From positions 4,712,001-4,776,000 of the forward strand of contig NZ_CP026652.1 of assembly GCF_002946835.1 (NCBI RefSeq): a stretch of 64,000 nucleotides of DNA. Reading direction: 5' to 3'. Origin of the DNA: Streptomyces dengpaensis (GTDB lineage: Bacteria; Actinomycetota; Actinomycetes; Streptomycetales; Streptomycetaceae). Within the stretch, counting starts at the first letter, position 1, and every line of letters begins with the position of its first letter. The notes under the pieces were generated by a model that saw nothing but the letters and a program-made list of their open reading frames with translations, did no database searches and was not told the origin of the DNA. Made by a program: the position numbers and the translations under genes. This document shows, in pieces, positions 52,394 to 60,884 of this stretch.

Positions 52394-52969
52394 TCAGACG
52401 TTCACGCCGAAGTCCTGGGCGATGCCCACCAGGCCGGACGCGTAGCCCTGGCCGACCGCGCGGAACTTCCACTCCGCGCCGTTGCGGTAGAGCTCGCCGA
52501 AGACCATGGCGGTCTCGGTCGCCGCGTCCTCGGAGAGGTCGTAGCGGGCGATCTCGGTGCCGCCGGCCTGGTTGATGATGCGGATGTAGGCGTTGCGGAC
52601 CTGGCCGAAGTTCTGCGAGCGGGTCTCGGCGTCGTAGATGGAGACCGGGAAGACGATCTTGTCGATGTCGGCGGGGAGGCCCGCCAGGTTGACGTTGATC
52701 GCCTCGTCGTCGCCCGCGCCCTCACCCGTGCGGTTGTCGCCGGTGTGGACGATCGTCTGGTCCGGGGTCTGCTTGTTGTTGAAGAAGACGAAGTGGCCGT
52801 CCGAGTAGACCTTGCCCTGCGTGTTCACCGCGATCGCGGAGGCGTCGAGGTCGAAGTCCGTGCCGGTGGTGCTGCGGACGTCCCAGCCGAGGCCCACGGT
52901 GACGGCGGTCAGGCCCGGAGCCTCCTTGGTGAGCGAGACGTTGCCACCCTTGGACAGGCTTACAGCCAT
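52394..52969 (-). CDS. TerD-family stress/tellurium resistance protein
   Basis: 191 residues, the typical length. [20 protein letters not shown] start, calcium-binding acidic loops in [12 protein letters not shown] and [13 protein letters not shown], and the C-terminal [20 protein letters not shown]. TerD proteins bind Ca2+ and act in stress and differentiation in Streptomyces. It is a lone gene; 11-bp copies of TTCGTACGGGC lie upstream. Confidence 0.93.
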   Translation of the reverse strand: MAVSLSKGGNVSLTKEAPGLTAVTVGLGWDVRSTTGTDFDLDASAIAVNTQGKVYSDGHFVFFNNKQTPDQTIVHTGDNRTGEGAGDDEAINVNLAGLPADIDKIVFPVSIYDAETRSQNFGQVRNAYIRIINQAGGTEIARYDLSEDAATETAMVFGELYRNGAEWKFRAVGQGYASGLVGIAQDFGVNV

Positions 52970-53194
52970 TGTTGGGAGTCCCTTCCCTCGTTGCGTACGT
53001 ACGCTGTGGCCATACGTATCTTTCGTACGGGCCGAATCGGCTTCGTACGGGCACGAAGCTACAGCTACCCCTATGAACGCGGAGGGGGTGTCGAGGGTTC
53101 CAGGTCCTTTACTTTCTTTACCTGCACCCCTTCGGCCTCTCCCGGCCGGGATATTCGCGTGACGTGGCCCGGACATACACGCGACCATGGAGTC

Positions 53195-53623
53195 ATGTCC
53201 GGTCCTTACGTCATTCGCGGCTCCGTCTCCCTTCCCGAGGCCGAGCTCATGTGGCGTTTCTCGCGGTCGTCGGGGCCCGGCGGACAGCACGTCAACACCA
53301 GTGACTCGCAGGTCGAGCTGCGCTTCGACCTCGCGAAGACCGAAGCGCTGCCGCCCGTCTGGAAGGAGCGCGCCCTCGCCAGGCTCGCCGGGCGGCTCGT
53401 CGACGGGGTCATCAGCGTGCGGGCCTCCGAGCACCGGTCGCAGTGGCGCAACCGGGAGACCGCGGCCGTACGACTCGCCTCCCTGCTCGCCGAGGCCACC
53501 GCCCCGCCGCCCAAGCCCCGCCGGGCCACCCGTATCCCGCGCGGGATCAACGAACGCCGGCTGCGCGAGAAGAAGCAGCGCTCCGACACCAAGCGCGGCC
53601 GCTCCGGGCGCGACTGGGGTTAG
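53195..53623 (+). CDS. arfB: Alternative ribosome-rescue factor ArfB (YaeJ)
   Basis: 142 residues. The GGQ motif (29-31) sits in [20 protein letters not shown], and the C-terminus is a basic, extended tail ([17 protein letters not shown]) that enters the empty mRNA channel. No stop-codon-recognition domain, hence not RF1/2. It hydrolyses peptidyl-tRNA on stalled ribosomes. The ATG follows GGAG closely. Confidence 0.92.
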   Translation: MSGPYVIRGSVSLPEAELMWRFSRSSGPGGQHVNTSDSQVELRFDLAKTEALPPVWKERALARLAGRLVDGVISVRASEHRSQWRNRETAAVRLASLLAEATAPPPKPRRATRIPRGINERRLREKKQRSDTKRGRSGRDWG

Positions 53624-53657
53624 AGCGCGACCGGGGTCGGGGAAGGGCCGCAGACGG

Positions 53658-54236
53658 TCAGCCCAACTGCCGGTACCTGCCCTTGAAGTACATCAGCGGC
53701 CCCCCGTTCGCGCTCGGCAGCTGCGCGGTCAGTACGCGGCCGATGACGAGCGTGTGGTCTCCGGCGGCCATGCGCTGCTCGGTACGGCACTCCAGGGTCG
53801 CCAGGGCGCCGCCCACCAGGGGTGCCCCGGCCGCCTCGCCGCGGACGTACGGGATGTCGTCGAAGAGCAGCCGGTCGCTGATGCGGCCCTTCATGGCGAA
53901 GCGGCCCGCGACGTGGCGCTGGCTCTCGGAGAGCACGGAGACGGCCCACAGGGGCTGTTCGGCGAGCAGGTCGTCCATGCGGGAGCCTTCGCGCAGGCTC
54001 ACCAGGACGAGGGGCGGGTCCAGGGAGACGGACATGAAGGCCGTCGCCGTCATGCCGACGTCGTCACCGCCGGGGCCTTCCGGGTCCAGCGCGGGCTCGT
54101 GCGCGGTCACCAGGACCACGCCCGCGGCCAGCCGGGACATGGCGGCGCGGAACTCGTCGTTGCTCACCCCCACAGCATGCCCGGACTCGGCATGAGCGGA
54201 CGGGGCGGGCGGAGCGGCAGGCGCAGTCTTCGGCAC
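53658..54236 (-). CDS. Flavin reductase-like FMN-binding protein
   Basis: 192 residues. After a Pro/Ala-rich 20-residue lead, [37 protein letters not shown] and the late [10 protein letters not shown] are the flavin reductase (HpaC/RutF-like) fold. It supplies reduced FMN to partner monooxygenases; none is adjacent. The GTG at VGVSNDEFR is an alternative start. Confidence 0.85.
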   Translation of the reverse strand: MPKTAPAAPPAPSAHAESGHAVGVSNDEFRAAMSRLAAGVVLVTAHEPALDPEGPGGDDVGMTATAFMSVSLDPPLVLVSLREGSRMDDLLAEQPLWAVSVLSESQRHVAGRFAMKGRISDRLLFDDIPYVRGEAAGAPLVGGALATLECRTEQRMAAGDHTLVIGRVLTAQLPSANGGPLMYFKGRYRQLG

Positions 54237-54695
54237 GCCGAAACGCTAGTGTTCGCCCCCGCGGAGGCACATCGGTCCTCGGCCCGAGAGCGGACCTAGG
54301 CCTGACCTAGGTCCTGGGGCCTAGGTCCCCAGCTCCAGGCCCAGGCCCCAGGCCCCCTGTCCCAAGACCCCACGTCCTACGTCCCAGGGCGGTCACAATC
54401 GCTCACAGCCTCTGCACCGCTCCTCACCAAGCGTTCAGTAAGCGCAAGGTGAAAACGCAGAAACCTCGCTCAATTGTTCATCTTTCGCTGTGACTTGAGT
54501 CACAGGGGCCATATTTTGTTGACCCTGTGTACCGAGTGAGCAGCGCGCTGTGATTCAGTGGCGTGGACGCTTCGGAAGAAGCTACCAAGCAGTACGCCGC
54601 AGCGAACCGAGTTCGACCGGGTTCGAAGAGAACCGGGTAACCGAGTACGCCGAAGACAACCCTGGAGTTGCTGCGAGGTCTCGAGGGGAGGGCGA
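54237..54695. other. 459-bp promoter region of cdgB
   Basis: No gene. It contains three CCTAGG copies (54295, 54306, 54320) within 31 bp, two preceded by A and two followed by TC, then Cys/Pro-coding-like C-rich filler, an AT-richer block with a Crp-type palindrome (54488-54505), and TTGACC at 54519-54524. The long leader before the ATG at 54696 implies a 5' UTR of roughly 130 bp. Confidence 0.5.
54488..54505. promoter_or_regulatory. Perfect Crp-type palindrome CTGTGACTTGAGTCACAG
   Basis: 8-bp arms around TG. It fits both the general CRP pattern TGTGA-N6-TCACA and the Streptomyces Crp pattern GTG-N6-GNCAC. It stands 14 bp upstream of TTGACC, in activator position for cdgB. A near-BldD site (TGAC-N5-GTAC, 54520-54532) overlaps that -35. 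Confidence 0.6.
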
Positions 54696-56411
54696 ATGGA
54701 GACCGAGTCGGAGCCCTATGTCCGTCTTGCGACCCTGCGGCAGCTGCACCAGGTGATGGCGGACATGAACACCGCCCGCAGCCTGGCCGACACGCTGCAG
54801 ACCGTCGCCGACGGCGCGGTCACCGGCCTCGGCTACGAGCTGGCGTGTGTCAACCTCGTACGCCCGGACGGCGACCTCGTGGTCGCCGCGCTCGCCGGCA
54901 ACTCCGCCGCCGCCGCCCTGATCACCGGCCGCGTCGGCTCCCGCGCCGCCTGGGACCGCCGGCTGAACATGGGCGAGGCCTGGGGCGACCTGCGGTTCAT
55001 ACCGCACACCGAGGGCTGGGTCCTCGACGAGGACGACGTGCCGCAGTGGTTCACCGAGGGCCCCGAGCCCCGCTTCGAGGACGAGTGGCACCCCTCCGAC
55101 CGCCTCTACGCGCCGATGTACACACCCAGCGTCTCGGGCGGCAGCTGCGGCGAGCTGATCGGCATCCTGTCCGTGGACCGGCCGCGCAACGGCAGACGGC
55201 CGGGCGCCTGGGGCCGTGAGGCGCTCCAGATGTACGCGTTCCAGGCCGCCATCGCGATTAGTAATGCGCGTCTACGCGCGAATATGCAGCGCGCGCTGGT
55301 CCGCCTGGAGCGCGAGCAGCAGGCCCTGCGGGCGAGCGAGGAGAGCTTCCGGCAGGCCTTCGAGTACGCCCCCTCCGGCATGGCCATCGCCGAGATGGGC
55401 GGCGACCAGCACGGCCGCATCCTGCGCACGAACGACGCGCTGTGCCGCCTCCTCGGCCGCCCCGCCTCCGCGATGCGCCGCTACTCCTTCTCCGACCTCG
55501 TGCACCCCGAGGACATCGGCACCCTGCTGCGGACCTCGGCCGAGGGCGGGCGCGCGGAACTCAGGCTCGGCCGCCGCGACGGCACGTACGTCTGGGTCCA
55601 CCTGCGCAACTCCGTCGTCGCGGACGCCGCCGACGGCCCCCGCTTCCTGCTCACCCACGTCGAGGACATCGAGGACCGCAAGCGCCGCGAGCTGCAGCTC
55701 GCCCACCGCGCCTCGCACGACGCGCTCACCGGCCTGCCGAACTCGGCCGAGCTGCGCTCCCGGCTCAGCGCCCGCCTCTGCCAGCGTCCGCAGTCTCAGG
55801 TATCCGGAGCGGTCGCCGCCCTTGACGCGGCGTTCGGGCACGAGGCGTTCGCGGAGCTGCCGGGCGGGCCGGGCGCGTACGACGGGAACGGCCACCTGGC
55901 GGCATACGAGGGGAACGGCCACGGTTTCGACCACCGGCCCGGCTCCGAGGCGTACGACGCCTTCGACCACCACGTGCACACGGTCGCGCCCGAGGGCGAG
56001 ACGGACGACGGCACCAAGGGGCTCGCGGTGCTCTTCTGCGACCTCGACGGGTTCAAGTCGATCAACGACCGGTTCGGTCACAACGCGGGTGACGCGGTCC
56101 TCATCGAGGTGGCGAAGCGGCTCACCAGCGTCGTCCGGGACGGCGACACGGTGGCCCGGCTCGGCGGCGACGAGTTCGTGGTGCTCGCCGACGGACTCGG
56201 CCGGGCCGACGCCCAGGACCTCGCCGTACGGCTGCGGAACGCGATCATTCCGCCCATCCGGGTGGACGGACGGGCCGTCCGTGTGGGCGCCAGCTTCGGC
56301 ATTGGGTGGGCACACTGTGGGATGACGGCGGACGAGGTATTGAAATCCGCTGACGAACGGATGTACGTCGAGAAACGTTCTCGTCCCAAACAGCATCGCC
56401 GTGCCGGATAA
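54696..56411 (+). CDS. cdgB: Diguanylate cyclase CdgB (GAF-PAS-GGDEF)
   Basis: 571 residues from ATG behind GAGGGGAGGG. GAF domain about 15-190, PAS/PAC 200-345 (FEYAPSGMAIAEMGG, then VHLRNSVVADAADG), a spacer of about 85 Gly/His-rich residues inside the start of the cyclase domain, and a GGDEF domain with FCDLDGFKSINDRFGHNAGD and RLGGDEFVVL intact. It makes c-di-GMP, the ligand that lets BldD repress development. S. coelicolor CdgB has the same domain order and is a BldD target. Confidence 0.92.
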   Translation: METESEPYVRLATLRQLHQVMADMNTARSLADTLQTVADGAVTGLGYELACVNLVRPDGDLVVAALAGNSAAAALITGRVGSRAAWDRRLNMGEAWGDLRFIPHTEGWVLDEDDVPQWFTEGPEPRFEDEWHPSDRLYAPMYTPSVSGGSCGELIGILSVDRPRNGRRPGAWGREALQMYAFQAAIAISNARLRANMQRALVRLEREQQALRASEESFRQAFEYAPSGMAIAEMGGDQHGRILRTNDALCRLLGRPASAMRRYSFSDLVHPEDIGTLLRTSAEGGRAELRLGRRDGTYVWVHLRNSVVADAADGPRFLLTHVEDIEDRKRRELQLAHRASHDALTGLPNSAELRSRLSARLCQRPQSQVSGAVAALDAAFGHEAFAELPGGPGAYDGNGHLAAYEGNGHGFDHRPGSEAYDAFDHHVHTVAPEGETDDGTKGLAVLFCDLDGFKSINDRFGHNAGDAVLIEVAKRLTSVVRDGDTVARLGGDEFVVLADGLGRADAQDLAVRLRNAIIPPIRVDGRAVRVGASFGIGWAHCGMTADEVLKSADERMYVEKRSRPKQHRRAG

Positions 56412-56528
56412 GTCGCAGGTCAGTGGGTTGATGCGGTGAAGGCCACCCGTTTGGCCCGGCGAGAGCGGGTAGGCTCGCCATTCATCCATGTACCGCATCT
56501 GAACCGCACCTGTTGAGGAGACCAAGGG

Positions 56529-57503
56529 ATGACGCCCGGCAACAACGGCGCGAGCACGCCCGAGGACGACGACCCGTTCGGCTATCTCTACGCCGACGGT
56601 CAGGCCAACGGAGCCGCCCCGCCCAGTGGAGGCGGTGGCTACGGCTACCCGGGCTCGGTCAACCGGGTGCGGGCGGTCGGTGAGCGCCAGTACGGGCAGC
56701 AGGCGCCGACGGCCCCGTACGGACAGCAGGTGCCGCAGCAGCAGGGGTACGGCCAGCCGCAGGGCTACGGCCAGTACGGCCAGCCGAACGCGCACTACGC
56801 GGCCCCCGAGACCGTCCCCGGCGGCGCGCCCACGACCATGCAGGCGCCGATGGGCTCCGGCGGTGGCGGGCGTGGTCGTGGCCCCAACACCAAGGGCCTC
56901 CTCATCGGCGCGATCGCCGTGGTCGCCGCCGTCGTCATCGGCATCGGCGTCGCCATGATGGGCGGCGACGAGGACGGCGGCGACGACAAGGGCGGCAACC
57001 AGGCGGGAGCGAGCCCGTCGACCTCCCAGAGCGCGTCGCCGAGCCAGTCGGCCACCCAGCAGGCCGAGGCCGAGCTGCCGAAGATCGACGCGAAGGCGCT
57101 GAACCTGGGGACCGGCGTGGCGACGGCGGCGGACGTCCCCGGCGCCAAGTCCGACGGCGGTGTCTATGTGACGGGCCTCAACGCCGCCGGTGCCTCGGTC
57201 ACCTGGACCGTCAACGGCATTCCCAAGGACGGCGTGTACACCCTCTTCGCGCGGTACAGCACGGCCGGGCCCGACGCGGCGATGACGCTCACCGTCAACG
57301 GCAAGCCGTTCGGCAGCAAGCTGAGCATGAAGAATTACGCGGGCGCCCCCGACGGCGACTTCGCGAAGGGCTGGACGAAGACCTTCGCGTGGCCCAGCCT
57401 CAACAAGGGCACCAACACGCTCTCCATCTCCTGCGGGGCCGGCGACAGCTGCAACGTCCTCCTGGACCAGCTGTCGCTGAAGGAAGGCCAGGTCAAGGAC
57501 TAG
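56529..57503 (+). CDS. Membrane-anchored protein with a C-terminal carbohydrate-binding-like domain
   Basis: 324 residues. Residues 30-115 are Gly/Tyr/Gln-rich (QQQGYGQPQGYGQYGQ), cytoplasmic and disordered; one TM helix lies near 120-143; then a Ser/Gln linker and a beta-sandwich of about 130 residues (ASVTWTVNGIPKDGVYTLFA, LTVNGKPFGSKL, and a final NVLLDQLSL) like CBM6/CBM35 modules. Two Cys in SCGAGDSCNV could pair. It starts 117 bp after cdgB. The ligand is unknown. Confidence 0.78.
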   Translation: MTPGNNGASTPEDDDPFGYLYADGQANGAAPPSGGGGYGYPGSVNRVRAVGERQYGQQAPTAPYGQQVPQQQGYGQPQGYGQYGQPNAHYAAPETVPGGAPTTMQAPMGSGGGGRGRGPNTKGLLIGAIAVVAAVVIGIGVAMMGGDEDGGDDKGGNQAGASPSTSQSASPSQSATQQAEAELPKIDAKALNLGTGVATAADVPGAKSDGGVYVTGLNAAGASVTWTVNGIPKDGVYTLFARYSTAGPDAAMTLTVNGKPFGSKLSMKNYAGAPDGDFAKGWTKTFAWPSLNKGTNTLSISCGAGDSCNVLLDQLSLKEGQVKD

Positions 57504-57509
57504 GGCCTG

Positions 57510-57560
57510 TCCGGCGGATCATGCCGCTGCCGCAGGCGCGGGGCCCTGATCCGCCGGACG
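57510..57560. terminator. 13-bp hairpin with flanking GGGCC pairs
   Basis: GTCCGGCGGATCA (57510-57522) and TGATCCGCCGGAC (57548-57560), extendable by GGGCC on both sides. It separates the lectin-like gene from the convergent pfkB-type gene and belongs to a repeat type common between Streptomyces genes. Confidence 0.8.
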
Positions 57561-57582
57561 GGCCCTGCAGGGCTCGCGGCGG

Positions 57583-58512
57583 TCACGCCGCCGCGGCTTC
57601 CCCCGTCACCGCGATCTCCCCCACCAGCGTCTCGTACGCCTCCCGGTCGAACTCGCCGGCCGCGGGGGCCAGTACGGTCGCCGCGGACAGGGCGGCGGCG
57701 CGGGCCAGGCGGTCCGGCCACGGCAGGTGTTCGACCAGGCCGGAGAGCAGGCCCGCGACCGCCGAGTCGCCCGCGCCCGTCGGGTTGCCGTGCACGCGGC
57801 GCGGCGGGGTGGCCCGCCAGCGGCCGTCCGCGTTGGCCGCGAGGAGGCCCTCCGCGCCCAGGGAGGCCACGACCGTGCCCGCGCCGCGGCGGCGGGCGTC
57901 CCGGGTGGCCTGCAACGGCTCGTGGGAGCCGGTGAGTTCGGCGAGTTCGTCGGCGTTCGGCTTGACGATGTCGGGGCGGGCCGCGACCCCGCGGCGCAGT
58001 GGTTCGCCGCTGGTGTCCAGCAGGACCGGGACTGCCGACGCGCGGGCGGTCCGTATGAGATGGGCGTACGCGCCGACCGGCACGCCCGGCGGCAGGCTGC
58101 CGCACAGGGCCACCGCCGAGGCGGAGCGCAGCAGGTGCTCGTACACCTCCTGGAAGGCCGACCACTCGGCGGCGGTGATCGCCGGGCCGGGTTCGTTGAG
58201 CTGGGTCGTGTCGCCCGTGGCGGCGTCGACGACCGCTATCGTGCGGCGCGTCGAGCCCGTCACCGGGACGAGCGCGTCCACCACGCCGGATGTGTGCCTG
58301 AGCTGGTCCTGCACCGTGCGGCCGGTCGTGCCGCCGGTGAAGCCCGTGACCGTCACCTCGTGGCCGAGGGCGGCGAGCACCCGGCCCACGTTCAGGCCCT
58401 TGCCGCCCGGGCGTTCGGTCACCTCGGTCACCCGGTGCGAGGTGTGCGGCCGCAGGGACCGTACGCGATAGGTGATGTCGAGAGCGGTGTTCAGCGTGAC
58501 CGTGAGGATCAC
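57583..58512 (-). CDS. PfkB-family sugar-phosphate kinase (1-phosphofructokinase / tagatose-6-P kinase type)
   Basis: 309 residues from GTG behind GGAGGT with good spacing. TLNTALDITY start and RPGGKGLNVGRVLAALGH (signature 1), and late GNPTGAGDSAVAGLLSG with the catalytic Asp. These features are of the LacC/FruK branch, which phosphorylates fructose-1-P or tagatose-6-P at the free terminal hydroxyl. Located 166 bp after nagA on the same strand, it may serve amino-sugar or galactosamine use. Confidence 0.85.
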   Translation of the reverse strand: MILTVTLNTALDITYRVRSLRPHTSHRVTEVTERPGGKGLNVGRVLAALGHEVTVTGFTGGTTGRTVQDQLRHTSGVVDALVPVTGSTRRTIAVVDAATGDTTQLNEPGPAITAAEWSAFQEVYEHLLRSASAVALCGSLPPGVPVGAYAHLIRTARASAVPVLLDTSGEPLRRGVAARPDIVKPNADELAELTGSHEPLQATRDARRRGAGTVVASLGAEGLLAANADGRWRATPPRRVHGNPTGAGDSAVAGLLSGLVEHLPWPDRLARAAALSAATVLAPAAGEFDREAYETLVGEIAVTGEAAAA

Positions 58513-58602
58513 CTGGGCTGACCTCCCCCGATAGAAATTCATGAAACAGACGCTCGGAATGCGCTGACCGGTGGTTCCGGAGGGTCGATCATGCCAAAGA
58601 CA

Positions 58603-58638
58603 ACGGCGGTCGGCCCAGTCCCGAGGGTCAACCGCCGT
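58603..58638 (-). terminator. Weak hairpin between nagA and the pfkB-type gene
   Basis: ACGGCGGT and ACCGCCGT with a 20-nt centre, 41 bp past the nagA stop. On the minus strand TGTCTTT follows. Confidence 0.4.
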
Positions 58639-58678
58639 ATCTCAGCCGTCAATTGGTGGGTGCCGACAAGGGGGCCAA

Positions 58679-59824
58679 TCACCCCAGGTGGGGTTCAACC
58701 ACCCATTCCCCCTTGCGCATCACGCCCTTGAGCCCGAAACCGGCGTCGAGAATCACCAGGTCGGCGTCCTTGCCCGGCTCCAGCGAACCCACCTTGTCGT
58801 ACGCGCCGAGAAGCCGCGCCGGGTTGGCGGCGAGGGCCGCGACGACGTCCTCGACCGGCAGCTTGTCGATCGTCACCGCGCGCTGGAAGGCGCGGTCGAG
58901 CGTCAGCGTCGAGCCCGCGATCGAACCGCCCTCCACGAGCCGGGCGACGCCGTCCGCCACCTCCACCTCCAGCGGGCCGAGCATGTAGCGGCCGTCGCCG
59001 AAGCCCGCCGCGTCCATCGCGTCCGTGATGAACGCGACCCGGTCCGCGCCCGCGTGATGGAACGCCAGCTGGAGGGAGGCGGGGTGCAGATGGGTGCCGT
59101 CGTTGATCAGCTCGACGGTGACCCGTTCGTCCTCGAGGAGGGCCGCGATCGGGCCCGGCGCGCGGTGGCCGAGCACCGGCATCGCGTTGAACAGGTGCGT
59201 CGCCACGGTCGCGCCCGCGTCGATGGCCTCCCGCGTCTGCTCGTACGTCGCGTCGGTGTGCCCGATCGCCGCGATCACCCCGCGTTCGGCCAGCAGGCGT
59301 ACGGAGTCGATGCCGCCCGGCAGTTCGGTGGCGAGGGTGACCATGCGCGCCTGCCCGCGGGCCGCGTCGATCAGCTTGCGGACCTCGGCGGGGTCCGGGT
59401 CGCGCAGCAGCTCCTCGGAGTGCGCGCCCTTGCGGCACGGGGAGATGAACGGTCCCTCGAAGTGGATCCCCGCGATGTCGCCCTGCTCGGCCAGCTCGGA
59501 GAGCAGCCCGGCGCGCTCGGCGAGTCCGTGCATGTCGCCGGTGACGGTCGAGGCGACGACCGTCGTGGTGCCGTGCAGGCGGTGCGTGTGGACGCCCTGG
59601 AGGATCTCCTCGACGCTCCCGGAGGTGAAGGACGCGCCGCCGCCGCCGTGGTTGTGGATGTCGACGAAGCCGGGGACCACCCAGTGGTCCCGTACGTCGA
59701 TGATCTCCGCGCCGGCCGGAGCGGTCCCGGCGATCCGCGTGCCCTCGACGTTCACTCGGCCGTCGGTCACGATCCCGGTGGGCAGCACCACCCGGGCACC
59801 GGCGAGAACCTTGCTAGCGGCCAT
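58679..59824 (-). CDS. nagA: N-acetylglucosamine-6-phosphate deacetylase
   Basis: 381 residues. VPGFVDIHNHGGGGASF is the amidohydrolase metal motif start, HFEGPFISPCRKGAH holds the metal-binding Glu, and GHTDATYEQ, HLFNAM and FITDAMDAAG give the later His and catalytic Asp. It removes acetate from GlcNAc-6-P. The ATG follows GGAGGT and overlaps the nagK stop by one base (TGATG), so the kinase and deacetylase are translated together. Confidence 0.93.
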   Translation of the reverse strand: MAASKVLAGARVVLPTGIVTDGRVNVEGTRIAGTAPAGAEIIDVRDHWVVPGFVDIHNHGGGGASFTSGSVEEILQGVHTHRLHGTTTVVASTVTGDMHGLAERAGLLSELAEQGDIAGIHFEGPFISPCRKGAHSEELLRDPDPAEVRKLIDAARGQARMVTLATELPGGIDSVRLLAERGVIAAIGHTDATYEQTREAIDAGATVATHLFNAMPVLGHRAPGPIAALLEDERVTVELINDGTHLHPASLQLAFHHAGADRVAFITDAMDAAGFGDGRYMLGPLEVEVADGVARLVEGGSIAGSTLTLDRAFQRAVTIDKLPVEDVVAALAANPARLLGAYDKVGSLEPGKDADLVILDAGFGLKGVMRKGEWVVEPHLG

Positions 59825-60768
59825 CAGGCGGTTACCTCCGAGGGGTTGGTAGGAGTCAGGAGATCCCAGGCGAGGAGCCCCGCGCCCAGGCATCCGGCGG
59901 TGTCCCCCAGGGCCGCCGGGACGACCGAGGGCAGCTTCTGGAAGGTGACGCGCCGCTCGACGGCGGCCCGCAGCGGTGTGAACAAGGTTTCACCGGCCTC
60001 CGCGAGGCCACCACCGATGATCAGTGTGCGCGGATCCAGCAGAGTGAGCGCGGTGACGAGCCCGTCGGCGAGCGCGTCGACGGCGTCCTGCCAGACGGCC
60101 CCGGCGGTGGCGTCCCCCGACTCCACGGCTTTCGCGCAGTCCGCCGCGTCCGCCTCCGGATCGCCGGTCGCGTCGGCCCAGGCCTGGCTGACGGCCGCCG
60201 CGGACGCGTACCGCTCCAGACAGCCGTGCTGCCCGCACGGACACGGGGTCCCTCCGGGGCGTACGACGATATGGCCGATCTCGCCGGCGAAACCGTGCGC
60301 GCCCTCCTCGACGCCGCCGTCGATGCCGATGGCGCCCGCGATGCCGGTGCCGAGCGGGACGAACAGGAAACGGTCGGCCCCCTGCCCCGCGCCGATGCGG
60401 CCCTCCGCGAGCCCGCCGGTGCGCACGTCGTGCCCGAGCGCGACGGGTACACCGCCGAGCCGGTCGCCGAGCAGTCGGCGCAGCGGGACGTCGCGCCAGC
60501 CGAGGTTGGCCGAGTAGACCGCGATGCCGTGCGCGGCGTCGACGATGCCGGGGACGGCGACTCCGGCGGCCGCGGCGGGCTCGCCGAGGTGCTCCTCGCC
60601 GTACGCGCGCAGCTCGGCTGCGAAGCCGAGGATCGTCTCGACGACGGCGTCGGGACCGCGCTCCCGGCCGGTCGCCCGGCGGGCCTGATGCAGGAGCTCG
60701 CCGTCGGCCCCGACCAGGGCGGCCTTCATCCCGGTGCCGCCCACATCGAGGGCGATGACATGTCTCAC
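59824..60768 (-). CDS. nagK: N-acetylglucosamine kinase, ROK family
   Basis: 314 residues. ALDVGGTGMKAAL is the ATP-binding phosphate-1 motif, GIAVYSANLGWRDVPL the sugar region, LGHDVRTGGLAEGRIG the catalytic Asp, and CPCGQHGCLE the ROK zinc motif. No N-terminal HTH, so a kinase not a repressor. The S. coelicolor counterpart at this locus is NagK. First gene of the nagK-nagA unit; a dre-like site lies in the divergent promoter. Confidence 0.9.
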   Translation of the reverse strand: MRHVIALDVGGTGMKAALVGADGELLHQARRATGRERGPDAVVETILGFAAELRAYGEEHLGEPAAAAGVAVPGIVDAAHGIAVYSANLGWRDVPLRRLLGDRLGGVPVALGHDVRTGGLAEGRIGAGQGADRFLFVPLGTGIAGAIGIDGGVEEGAHGFAGEIGHIVVRPGGTPCPCGQHGCLERYASAAAVSQAWADATGDPEADAADCAKAVESGDATAGAVWQDAVDALADGLVTALTLLDPRTLIIGGGLAEAGETLFTPLRAAVERRVTFQKLPSVVPAALGDTAGCLGAGLLAWDLLTPTNPSEVTA

Positions 60769-60796
60769 GGGGGACAGTGTCGCCCCTTACCCCATG

Positions 60797-60812
60797 AGAG
60801 GTCTAGTCCACT
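60797..60812. promoter_or_regulatory. dre-like (DasR-type) palindrome between nagK and the solute-binding gene
   Basis: AGAGGTCTAGTCCACT matches the DasR consensus at 14 of 16 positions (complement AGTGGACTAGACCTCT). A second palindrome GGTGTACACC stands at 60818-60827. It lies 29 bp before nagK and 73 bp before the lipoprotein gene and can control both. Confidence 0.65.
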
Positions 60813-60884
60813 CGCGTGGTGTACACCTTGTAGCCGCATGCCGAGACGGATACAACGAACGCACAAGCAAAGAGGGGCCAGGGG

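Noticed and set aside
54488..54505. Reading the cdgB palindrome itself as a BldD site
   Set aside because: TGAC and GTCA are separated by 4 bp, not the 5 bp BldD needs; the Crp pattern fits exactly.
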